A stretch of 64,000 nt of DNA from assembly GCA_016865505.2 (NCBI GenBank), contig AP025252.1, positions 4,216,001 through 4,280,000 of the forward strand, in the 5' to 3' direction. The position numbers were made by a program, and so were the translations under genes. Below, in pieces: positions 53,739 to 61,649 of this stretch; positions within the stretch are counted from its first letter, which is position 1; each line of letters opens with the position of its first letter. The notes under the pieces are model-generated. The model did no database searches and had not been told where the DNA came from. It saw only the letters and a list, made by a program, of their open reading frames with translations. The stretch is from Bryobacterales bacterium F-183. Its GTDB lineage: Bacteria > Acidobacteriota > Terriglobia > Bryobacterales > Bryobacteraceae.

Positions 53739-55145
53739 GTGAACCTCGTCGTCCTACCGATCGAACAGATGCCGCTGGTGGAACTGGCAAGGCGGATCCG
53801 CGAGCGCGAGATCAGTCCGCTGGAGGCCGTTGACGCGTATCTGGCCCGGATCGAGCAGATCAATCCCAAGATCAATGCGTTTGTCCGTGTTTTTGCCGAG
53901 GAAGCTCGTGCGGCGGCGAAGGGTGTGCTGCCTGAGGGTCCTTTGCAGGGTGTGCCGCTGACGATTAAGGACAGCCTGGATGTAGCGGGGTACCGCACGA
54001 CTTGCGGTAGCCGGTTTTTGGGTGAGACGGCGGCAGTGGCGGATTCAGCGGCGGCGCGCAACTTTCGGCAATCGGGCGCGATTTTGCTGGGCAAAACGAA
54101 TACACCGGAATTTTTAGCCAACTACGAAACGGACAATCATCTGACAGGGAGGACAAACAATCCCTGGAATTTGGCGTGTACGGCAGGGGGGTCGAGCGGC
54201 GGGGAGTCTGCGGCGATTTCGGCCTTTTGTTCCGCTGGCGGGATGGGCAGCGATGGCGGCGGGAGTGTTCGGGTACCGGCGCATTTTTGCGGGATCGCTG
54301 GGCTGAAGCCGACTCCGGGTCGTGTGTCGGCGGCGGGGCATGTCCCGGCGATTGAGCATCCTGGTGGGCTATTGGGAGTGGTGGGTCCGATGGCGCGTAC
54401 GGTGTCGGATGTTCGCGTTTTGTTCGATGCCACGGCGGGGTACGATGATGCGGATCCGTTCTCGGTGCCGGTGCCGCTGCGGTATCCGGGCGAACGCGAG
54501 TTGCGCGGGTTGCGGATCGGGGTGATTGAGCAGTTCCACACAATGCCGGTGCAGAGCGCGGTACGGGATGCGGTGCGGCAGGCGTCGCGATTGCTGGGGT
54601 CGCTTGGGTTCGCGGTGGATGAGTTTGTGCTGGCGCCGGAGGTGGAACGGGCTCCGAATGTGTGGGCGTTTTTCTTTACGGACCTGCCGTCGCGAATGAC
54701 GGCGCAGTTTATTGCGGGTCGCGAAGAGATGGCCCATTGGACGGGTACCGAGTTTTTGGGGAAGATCGCGGGTACGCCCGAGCCGTCGGGGTTGCGGGTT
54801 GTGGAGATGCTGGGGGAGCGGGACCGGATACGGCGGGCGTTGCTGGAGCAGATGCGCGAGGTGCCGGTACTGCTGACGCCGGTTTGCGGGGTGACGGCGT
54901 TTCCGCACCGGCAGAGGCGGTGGTCGACGGTGGGGAAAGAGATCGGGCTGTTTGGCGCGATGATGCCCGCGACGTTGGTGAATATTGTGGGATTTCCGGC
55001 GCTGAGTGTGCCGATGGCGATCTCACCTGAGGGTTTGCCGGTGGGGGTGCAGTTGATCGGGCGGCCGTACCAGGAAGAGCTGCTTTTGGCGTTGGGCGAG
55101 CGGCTGGAAGAGGCGCGGGGTCCGTTACCTGCGCCTCCGCTGTAA
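53739..55145 (+). CDS. amidase signature family hydrolase
   Basis: 468 residues (GTG 53739; ATG 53769 begins closer to the usual family N-terminus). The Ser-cisSer-Lys triad is visible: Lys in PLTIKDSLDVAG, cis-Ser in AGGSSGGESAAI, nucleophile Ser in GSDGGGSVRVPAHFCG. One residue differs from the common GSDxGGSIRxPA. It hydrolyses an amide of unknown kind. No gatB/gatC lies nearby, so it is not a clear GatA. Confidence 0.9.
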   Translation: MNLVVLPIEQMPLVELARRIREREISPLEAVDAYLARIEQINPKINAFVRVFAEEARAAAKGVLPEGPLQGVPLTIKDSLDVAGYRTTCGSRFLGETAAVADSAAARNFRQSGAILLGKTNTPEFLANYETDNHLTGRTNNPWNLACTAGGSSGGESAAISAFCSAGGMGSDGGGSVRVPAHFCGIAGLKPTPGRVSAAGHVPAIEHPGGLLGVVGPMARTVSDVRVLFDATAGYDDADPFSVPVPLRYPGERELRGLRIGVIEQFHTMPVQSAVRDAVRQASRLLGSLGFAVDEFVLAPEVERAPNVWAFFFTDLPSRMTAQFIAGREEMAHWTGTEFLGKIAGTPEPSGLRVVEMLGERDRIRRALLEQMREVPVLLTPVCGVTAFPHRQRRWSTVGKEIGLFGAMMPATLVNIVGFPALSVPMAISPEGLPVGVQLIGRPYQEELLLALGERLEEARGPLPAPPL

Positions 55146-55193
55146 CTTATTGACCTTGTACAATCATCTTTTACTGGTTCAGACCACTTTCCT

Positions 55194-58100
55194 ATGAAGC
55201 TCACAGAAATCTGCGTACAGCGGCCGGTGTTCGCCTTCATGCTCATCATGTTTCTTGTCGTGATGGGCGTGTTCAGTTTTATTGATCTGGGCGTGGATTT
55301 GTTCCCCAGGTCGGACCCTGCGTCTGTGTACGTGCGCGTGCGGCTGCCGGGCGCGAGTCCGGAAGAGATTGTGTCGCAGGTGGTGCTGCCTTTGGAGGAG
55401 AGCATCGCTGCGATTAGCGGCATCGACGAGATGCGGTCGATGATCAACGAAGGTAGCGCGAACATCTTCATCACGTTTGTGATGGAGCGCGACATCGGTG
55501 AGGCTTCAGAAGACGTACGCGAGAAGGTGTCGGCGGCGATGCGAAAGCTGCCACCGAACGTACTGCCGCCGACGGTGGCGAAGCAGGATCCGGACAGCGA
55601 GGCGATCATCACCTTGGCGATCAACGGTGATCGTCCGGTACGCGAGTTGACGGAGTTGGCGGATAAGACCGTACGTCGCGCGCTGGAAACGGTGGACGGC
55701 GTGGGCGGCGTGGATCTGATCGGCGGGCGGCTGCGCCAGATCAACCTGATGATGGACCTGAACAAGATGAACGGTTATAACCTGACCGCTCAAGAGGTTC
55801 AGCATGCGGTGACGTCGGAGAACATTGAGGCTCCGGGCGGGCGCATTATTCGGGGTCCGGCAGAGATCGGCGTCCGCACGATGGGCCGTGTGGAGCAGGT
55901 GAAGGATTTTGACGACATCATCATCAAGAACGTAGGCGGTGCGCCGGTACGGCTGCGCGATGTCGGCAAGGCGGAAGATGCGATGGCGGAGCGGCGGTCG
56001 TTTGCCTACTACCAGAACAGGCCCGCCGTGTTGATTGAAGTTCGCCGGCAGATTGGTACGAATACGGTGAATGTCGTCGACGGGATCCAGAAGCGGCTGG
56101 CGAGTATCGCGCCGACGCTGCCTCCGGGTGTGAAGATCGACGTGATCAAGGAGCAGGCGACGTACATCAAGGCTTCGGTGGAGGCGCTTGAGGAGCATCT
56201 GCTGTTGGGTAGCTTGCTGGCGTCGATCATTGTGTTCATCTTTATCCGCGATTGGCGTACGGTGTTGATTTCGTCGATTGCGATTCCGACCTCGATTGTG
56301 ACGACGTTTACGTTGATGCGGGTGATGGATTACTCGTTGAACTCGATGACCTTGCTGGGGCTGACGCTGGCGGTGGGTATCGTGATCGACGATGCGATCA
56401 TCGTGCTCGAGAACATAGTGCGGTATTTGGAAGAGCACGATGTCGATCCGTTTACGGCGGCGATTGAAGCGACCAAGGAAATTTCGCTGGCGGTGCTGGC
56501 GACGACGATTTCTCTTGTCATCATCTTTGTGCCGATTGCGTTTATGACCGGCTATGCGAAGCGGTTTATGAACCAGTTTGGCTGGACGATGGCGATGTCG
56601 ATTATGGTGTCGATGCTGGTGGCGTTTACGTTGACGCCGTCGCTGGCGTCGCGCATGTTGAAGCGGCATAAGAAGGCGCCGGGCGAGAAGGGTAGCGGCG
56701 GGCATGGGCAGCATTCGCATCATGCGAGCTGGCTGGATCGGATCTACCTGGGTACGCTTGATTGGTCTTTGCATCATCGCTGGGCCATTATGCTGTTGGC
56801 GATTTGCGTGTTCGGTTCGACGTACTGGGCGAACAAGTATGTGGGTCGCGACTGGATGCCGCCGGAAGATCAGAGCGAACTCGGCATGTGGCTGGAGTTG
56901 CCGGAAGGTTCATCGCTGGATCTGACTGAGAAGACCACGATGGAGCTGTCGCGCAAGATTGAGAAGATTCCGGGTGTGCGTGCGATTGTGCCGGGGTCGA
57001 ATACGTTCAATGAACGCGTGAATGGGTCGTTTGTGACGATTCTGTTGGACCCGCCGAGCCAGCGTGCTGAGATTGGTGCGATGGGCCAGAAGGTTCGCGA
57101 AGTCGCGAAGGAATACGCATGGGCGCGGCCTCGCATCACGTTCCCGAATATCCTGGGCGGGCGCGATACGTTTGCTCCGATTCGCGCGCAGTTGCTGGGG
57201 CCGGACATCCGCAAGATGGTGGACATCGCGAAGGAAGCGAGCCAGAAGATGATGGCGGATCCTCGGCTGGCGGACGTCAAGGCGAATCTGAATCTGAACA
57301 ATCCGGAACTGCAGGTGAAGATCGACCGGCAGTTGGCGTCGGACCTTGGGGTTCGCGTGTCGGATGTAGCGAGCGCGGTCCGTTTGTTGATGTCGGGCGA
57401 AGACCAGTTGTCGACTTACAAAGAGAACAACGAACAGTATCCGGTGACGATGCGGTTGTTGCCGGGACAACGCGATGATCCGCAGGCTTTGAGCCGCTTG
57501 CTGGTGCCTTCCGCGAAGCTCGGGTTGATTCGACTGGATTCGATCGCGCAGTTGGAGCGTGGACTTGGACCGTCGCGCATTGACCGGTTTAACCGGCAGT
57601 TCTCAGTGGGTATTTACGGCAACGTTGCGCCGGGGTACTCGCTGAACGACGCGGCACTGGCGACGCAGAACATCTTCAGTACGCTGAATCTGCCGCCGGG
57701 GTATCGCATTTCGTTCTCGGGCCAGGTGAAGATTCTGGAAGAGACGACGACCAACATGATTCTGGCGATTGGCTTGGCGTCGATCTTTATGTACATGGTG
57801 CTGGCGGCGCAGTTTGAGAGTCTGGTGCATCCGTTTATCATTCTGCTTACCCTGCCGTTGTCGATTCCGTTTGCGCTGGTGTCGCTGACGGCGACGGGAC
57901 GGTCTCTGAATCTGTTTAGCGCGCTGGGCGTGTTGCTGCTTTTGGGGATCGTGAAGAAGAACGGCATCCTGCAGATCGACTATATGAATCGGTTGCGGGC
58001 TGAAGGTATGGCGATGTATCCGGCGATTATGGAAGCGAACCGGGTACGACTGCGGCCGATTCTGATGACGACGCTGTCGATCATTGCGGGTCTGATTCCG

Positions 58101-58304
58101 ACGGCTTTGGGTGTCGGGGCGGGCGCGTCGCAGAGGTCGGCAATTGCGATCACGATCATTGGCGGGCAATCGCTGTGCTTGCTGCTGACGCTGTTGGTGG
58201 TGCCGGTGGCGTACGCGATGGTGGAGGATTTGAAGCAGTGGTGGGCGAACCGCAAGGGAGTCCCGGCTGCTGCGACGTCATCTTCGCAGCCGGCGCAGGT
58301 TTAG
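55194..58304 (+). CDS. RND efflux transporter, AcrB/MexB-like (HAE1)
   Basis: 1036 residues, 12 membrane helices in two halves with large periplasmic loops. Proton-relay Asp pair D399-D400 in VGIVIDDAIIVLENI; FMYMVLAAQFESLVHPF and VKKNGILQIDY in the second half. Exports drugs or lipophilic compounds using the proton gradient. The cytosolic loop between the halves is His-rich (GHGQHSHH, about 504-511), unusual for AcrB. No adaptor or outer-membrane channel gene is adjacent, so those partners are encoded elsewhere. Confidence 0.95.
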   Translation: MKLTEICVQRPVFAFMLIMFLVVMGVFSFIDLGVDLFPRSDPASVYVRVRLPGASPEEIVSQVVLPLEESIAAISGIDEMRSMINEGSANIFITFVMERDIGEASEDVREKVSAAMRKLPPNVLPPTVAKQDPDSEAIITLAINGDRPVRELTELADKTVRRALETVDGVGGVDLIGGRLRQINLMMDLNKMNGYNLTAQEVQHAVTSENIEAPGGRIIRGPAEIGVRTMGRVEQVKDFDDIIIKNVGGAPVRLRDVGKAEDAMAERRSFAYYQNRPAVLIEVRRQIGTNTVNVVDGIQKRLASIAPTLPPGVKIDVIKEQATYIKASVEALEEHLLLGSLLASIIVFIFIRDWRTVLISSIAIPTSIVTTFTLMRVMDYSLNSMTLLGLTLAVGIVIDDAIIVLENIVRYLEEHDVDPFTAAIEATKEISLAVLATTISLVIIFVPIAFMTGYAKRFMNQFGWTMAMSIMVSMLVAFTLTPSLASRMLKRHKKAPGEKGSGGHGQHSHHASWLDRIYLGTLDWSLHHRWAIMLLAICVFGSTYWANKYVGRDWMPPEDQSELGMWLELPEGSSLDLTEKTTMELSRKIEKIPGVRAIVPGSNTFNERVNGSFVTILLDPPSQRAEIGAMGQKVREVAKEYAWARPRITFPNILGGRDTFAPIRAQLLGPDIRKMVDIAKEASQKMMADPRLADVKANLNLNNPELQVKIDRQLASDLGVRVSDVASAVRLLMSGEDQLSTYKENNEQYPVTMRLLPGQRDDPQALSRLLVPSAKLGLIRLDSIAQLERGLGPSRIDRFNRQFSVGIYGNVAPGYSLNDAALATQNIFSTLNLPPGYRISFSGQVKILEETTTNMILAIGLASIFMYMVLAAQFESLVHPFIILLTLPLSIPFALVSLTATGRSLNLFSALGVLLLLGIVKKNGILQIDYMNRLRAEGMAMYPAIMEANRVRLRPILMTTLSIIAGLIPTALGVGAGASQRSAIAITIIGGQSLCLLLTLLVVPVAYAMVEDLKQWWANRKGVPAAATSSSQPAQV

Positions 58305-58323
58305 CGCTACTTTGAAGTAAGGC

Positions 58324-58611
58324 ATGACAAGTCTCGTGAGGGTCCACAGAAAAGGTCAGATGACATTGCCGAGCGCGATGCGGACGGCGATTGGCATTTC
58401 TGATGGCGACCTTGTCGAGGTCAAGATGTCGCATGGCAAGATCGTGCTCACACCGAAACCTGAGGTGGACGAGATAAGCGCTCGCTTGGCGGAAGGTCTT
58501 GCGGATGTCAAGGCCGGGCGCGTTCATTCGTTCGATAGCGTTTCGGAGTTGCGCGATTTTGTTGAGGGTGGTGCTGAAAAGAAGAGCAGATCGAAGCGCA
58601 AGGCGAGATGA
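58324..58611 (+). CDS. AbrB/SpoVT-type antitoxin
   Basis: 95 residues. AbrB-like DNA-binding fold in VRVHRKGQMTLPSAMRTAIGISDGDLVEV, then a helical tail. Overlaps the toxin gene by ATGA at 58608-58611. Expected to repress the pair and neutralise the RelE-like protein. Confidence 0.88.
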   Translation: MTSLVRVHRKGQMTLPSAMRTAIGISDGDLVEVKMSHGKIVLTPKPEVDEISARLAEGLADVKAGRVHSFDSVSELRDFVEGGAEKKSRSKRKAR

Positions 58612-58853
58612 AGGTTGTTCTAAGTGAGCGCGCTGTGCGCTCACTGCGGGGGGCGACCCCACTGGTTCGCAAGGCGTTCTACAAGCAGCTTTCGTTTCTG
58701 GAGCAGAATGCCAATCACCCTTCGTTGCAGGCGAAGAAGTACAACGTCAGCGGAGACCTATGGCAGGCACGTGTGAACCGTAGCTGGCGGTTCTACTTTG
58801 TCATTCAGAACGACCGGTATGTAGTTGTCGATGTGATCGCGCATCCCAAGTGA
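58608..58853 (+). CDS. RelE/ParE-type toxin
   Basis: 81 residues. The compact RelE fold is recognisable: VVLSERAVRSL, VRKAFYKQLSFLEQN, then GDLWQARVNRSWRFYFVI with the conserved Arg and aromatic positions, and VVVDVIAHPK at the end. Could be an mRNA interferase or a gyrase inhibitor. Confidence 0.85.
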   Translation: MKVVLSERAVRSLRGATPLVRKAFYKQLSFLEQNANHPSLQAKKYNVSGDLWQARVNRSWRFYFVIQNDRYVVVDVIAHPK

Positions 58854-58918
58854 GGCTGCTTGGAGTGGCAACCCTACGGACGCTGGATAGGCTGTTGCAT
58901 TCACTGGTTCTTGTATCA

Positions 58919-59449
58919 CTACGGCAGTAGCAGAGAGTGCCAAAGTCGGTGGTGCCTGTCGTGGAACGCTGTGCTTCCTCGCCCAGCGGCCGCCCACGCT
59001 AGGGCGTCACCGTTGAACGGCTCAAGATCCTTGACGGTTAGGGAGTAACTTGTCTGGATGGCAGATCGCAAGGCATCGTCCAGAGCGTGATCTTGGAGCG
59101 GTTTGCCTGCAGCCAGATCGTACGCGGTCTGAAACTGGCCGCAGTACATTCCATCTACAAAAATTGCGACTTGATTCGTCCGCCATACCGCTTGCGCCAT
59201 GCCCAAGTAGCAATCCCCACGGCTGGTCAATATCTTTGCGCCGAGGCCGTCACGTAGAATCACTCGGAATGCGCAAACTGGCAAGCAGCCGCGCTGCTGG
59301 ACCTCCACCTTGACAGGGCGGTTCGGGGCTTTCGAACGGTAAACCGTCCGCCAGAAAAAGAAGCTGGGGTCCAGCCGCGACGCTAGAAGACACAGTACGA
59401 TCAGCCAGTCTACGTAATGGTTGCGCGGGTGAGCGGCGGCGTTCTTCAT
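58919..59449 (-). CDS. small hypothetical protein with one membrane segment
   Basis: 176 residues, not recognised. One hydrophobic segment near the N-terminus (YVDWLIVLCLLAS) and six cysteines, no known motif. Adjacent to a toxin-antitoxin pair; it may be a lineage-specific gene. Confidence that it is expressed is modest. Confidence 0.4.
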   Translation of the reverse strand: MKNAAAHPRNHYVDWLIVLCLLASRLDPSFFFWRTVYRSKAPNRPVKVEVQQRGCLPVCAFRVILRDGLGAKILTSRGDCYLGMAQAVWRTNQVAIFVDGMYCGQFQTAYDLAAGKPLQDHALDDALRSAIQTSYSLTVKDLEPFNGDALAWAAAGRGSTAFHDRHHRLWHSLLLP

Positions 59450-59490
59450 CTACAGGTCCGCGCTATAGTGGAGTTACAAGGTTAACCATT

Positions 59491-59724
59491 TTGAAGCGCA
59501 AACCCAGCAGCAATTCTTCCGAACCCGTTGTGGCGAAGGAGATCTCGGAGGCCGCTAAGGCTTCGATCTCGTTGGATAAGGGTAAGCATCGCGTTGTGAA
59601 ATGCACTGCGTGCAGCAACGAGATGTCCTCGCCGACCTCGAACGAAGGTCTTTGCTGGATCTGCCGCCGCCTCAAAATCTCTGCCTGGCGCGATTCCGAT
59701 AACCAGCTTTCATCCCCTGAGTAA
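59491..59724 (+). CDS. small zinc-ribbon protein
   Basis: 77 residues starting at TTG 59491. Two CxxC knuckles (KCTACSN and LCWICRR) spaced 16 residues apart suggest a single zinc site. The N-terminal half is Ser/Lys/Glu-rich and probably disordered. A small nucleic-acid- or protein-binding protein is likely. The gene ends inside the 3' end of the convergent gene (15-nt overlap). Confidence 0.55.
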   Translation: MKRKPSSNSSEPVVAKEISEAAKASISLDKGKHRVVKCTACSNEMSSPTSNEGLCWICRRLKISAWRDSDNQLSSPE

Positions 59725-60606
59725 GTACTGCTCGTAGACATACGCGCCTGCCGCTACGTCCTCGACTCCGAGTCCGTTGGATTTGAAGATCGTGATGGCG
59801 TTTGCGTCCTTGCGCGGTTCTGCATCCTTCAAATCCATTGCACGCCATTGGGCTTTGTCCGGCCATGCCAGGATTAAGTCTCCCGACTCGATGTGGGCTT
59901 GCTCAACAGAGTCCGCTGCGATCAAGTCTGCTTTATCGATGAGGGCTGCGGGGAGTTCGCGGCGGTTCGCCACATTGGAGCCCATGGCGTTGATGTGGGT
60001 GCCGGGCGCGATCCATGCGGCTTCGAGGACGGGGTCCTTTGCCCAGGTGGCGGTGGAGACGATGTCTGCGCCGTCTACCGCTTCGCGCGCGGTGTCTACG
60101 GCTTTCGCTCCGAACTCTTCGGCGAAGCGCTTACGATTCTCTTCGCTTCGGCTCCACACGCGGGTTTCGCGGATGTTTCGTACGGCGGCGATGGCTTCCA
60201 TTTGGCTGCGGGCCTGGAAGCCGGTGCCTATGATGCCATGGGTGGTCGCGTCGTGGCGGGCTAGGATGTCGGTGGCGTAGCCGCTGGCGGCTCCCGTGCG
60301 GATCTGGCCGAGCCAGTTGGCTTCGATCAAGCAAAGCGGGCGGGCGGTCTCGGCGTCCAAAAGCCAGAAGAGGAAGTTGGCGTTGCCGTGCTTGGCGTTG
60401 GTGGCGTAGATCTTGGTGCCGAAGTATTTGCCGTGGGCTCCGGCCATGGCGTGGAGTACGGAGCCGGTTTGCGGTAGCACGAGGCGGCGGCGCGGTTGAC
60501 TGAGGGAATCGCCAGTACGGAGTCCTGCGAAGGTTTCGCGCATGAGGCGTACGGCCTCGCGCATGGGCAGGAGTTGGCGGACTTCTTCCTCTTTGATGAT
60601 GAGCAT
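59710..60606 (-). CDS. ornithine cyclodeaminase/mu-crystallin family protein
   Basis: 298 residues. NAD(P)-binding Rossmann motif GIIGTGFQARSQMEAI; substrate-site residues in YFGTKIYATNAKHGN and the Lys/Arg of GQIRTGAASGYATDI. Possible reactions are ornithine cyclodeamination, alanine dehydrogenation or imine reduction; sequence alone does not decide. Its ATG overlaps the TAA of the upstream reductase by one base (TAATG). Confidence 0.9.
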   Translation of the reverse strand: MLIIKEEEVRQLLPMREAVRLMRETFAGLRTGDSLSQPRRRLVLPQTGSVLHAMAGAHGKYFGTKIYATNAKHGNANFLFWLLDAETARPLCLIEANWLGQIRTGAASGYATDILARHDATTHGIIGTGFQARSQMEAIAAVRNIRETRVWSRSEENRKRFAEEFGAKAVDTAREAVDGADIVSTATWAKDPVLEAAWIAPGTHINAMGSNVANRRELPAALIDKADLIAADSVEQAHIESGDLILAWPDKAQWRAMDLKDAEPRKDANAITIFKSNGLGVEDVAAGAYVYEQYLLRG

Positions 60607-61616
60607 TAGAGGCGCACCAATTGTTTGCCGGTGTTACCGCCCTGGAGCATGGAGAGGAAGGCTTTGGGAGCGTTCTCGATGCCGTCCTCAAAGCATTCGC
60701 GGTAGGTCAGCTTGCCTTCGTTGAGCCATTGGGCCATCTGGCGGACGCCTTCGCCGAAGCGCGCGGCGTAGTCCATGACGAGCAGGCCTTGGATCCTGGA
60801 GCGAGTGACGATCAACATGCCCAGCAGACGTGGACCCATCTCGGGCTTCTCGTTGTTGTACTGCGAGATCTGGCCGCAGATGGCGACTCTGGCATGCACC
60901 CGGAGGTTGAGGATGGCCGCGTCGGTGATGACGCCGCCGACGTTGTCGAAGTAGACGTCGATGCCGTCGGGGGCGAGTTCTTTGAGCTTCGAGTTGTGAT
61001 CGGTGACGGTCTTGTAGTTGTAGGCGGCGTCGTAGCCTAGATCGTTGCGGAGGTGATCCACCTTGTCGTCGGAGCCGGCGATGCCGATGGTACGGCAGCC
61101 TTTGATCTTGGCGATTTGGCCGACGTACGAGCCTACGGCACCCGCGGCACCGGAGACGAGTACTGTTTCGCCGGGCTTGGGATCGCATACGTCGAGGAGG
61201 CCGAAGTAGGCCGTGAGTCCTGGCATGCCGAGGATGCCGAGGTAGGCGGAGAGGGGCGCGACGTTGGGGTCGACTTTGCGGGCGCCGTCGGCTGTGCCGT
61301 CTGAGAGGGCGTACTGCTGCCAGCCGAATTGGCCTTGTACGAAGTCGCCTTCCTTGAACTTGGGATTGCGCGATTCGATGATTTGACCTATGGCGCCGCC
61401 GGTCATGACCTCGTTGAGAGGCTGGGGCGGGGCATAGGACTTTTTGGAGTCACTCATGCGGCCGCGCATGTAGGGGTCGACGGAGAGGTACTGGAGCTTG
61501 ACCACGAACTCGCCGTCGCGCGAGGCGGTGGGGACGGGAGCTTCTTCGAGGCGGAAGTTGTCGAGGGTGGGTGCGCCAACGGGGCGACTGGCTAGTACAA
61601 TCCGGCGGTTGCTCAT
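60606..61616 (-). CDS. NADP-dependent alkenal/prostaglandin-reductase-like oxidoreductase (MDR superfamily)
   Basis: 336 residues from ATG 61616. Zinc-less MDR enzyme: substrate region VDPYMRGRMSDSKKSY, NADP motif VSGAAGAVGSYVGQIAK, DVYFDNVGG and QISQYNNE. Reduces activated double bonds of enals or enones. Longer open frames upstream are not supported because homology begins at MSNRRIVLASRPVG. Confidence 0.92.
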   Translation of the reverse strand: MSNRRIVLASRPVGAPTLDNFRLEEAPVPTASRDGEFVVKLQYLSVDPYMRGRMSDSKKSYAPPQPLNEVMTGGAIGQIIESRNPKFKEGDFVQGQFGWQQYALSDGTADGARKVDPNVAPLSAYLGILGMPGLTAYFGLLDVCDPKPGETVLVSGAAGAVGSYVGQIAKIKGCRTIGIAGSDDKVDHLRNDLGYDAAYNYKTVTDHNSKLKELAPDGIDVYFDNVGGVITDAAILNLRVHARVAICGQISQYNNEKPEMGPRLLGMLIVTRSRIQGLLVMDYAARFGEGVRQMAQWLNEGKLTYRECFEDGIENAPKAFLSMLQGGNTGKQLVRL

Positions 61617-61649
61617 CGGCCACCAGTGTATCGACAATAGAAAGACCTC

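Noticed and set aside
53606-53833. 75-codon open frame (start MKRKYQGRGLRG) before the amidase gene
   Set aside because: Its second half lies inside the amidase coding region in another frame, and the first half has no known relatives or clear ribosome-binding site.
55150-55164. Promoter for the RND gene from TTGACC and TACAAT
   Set aside because: The two elements are only 3 nt apart, incompatible with a sigma-70 spacer.
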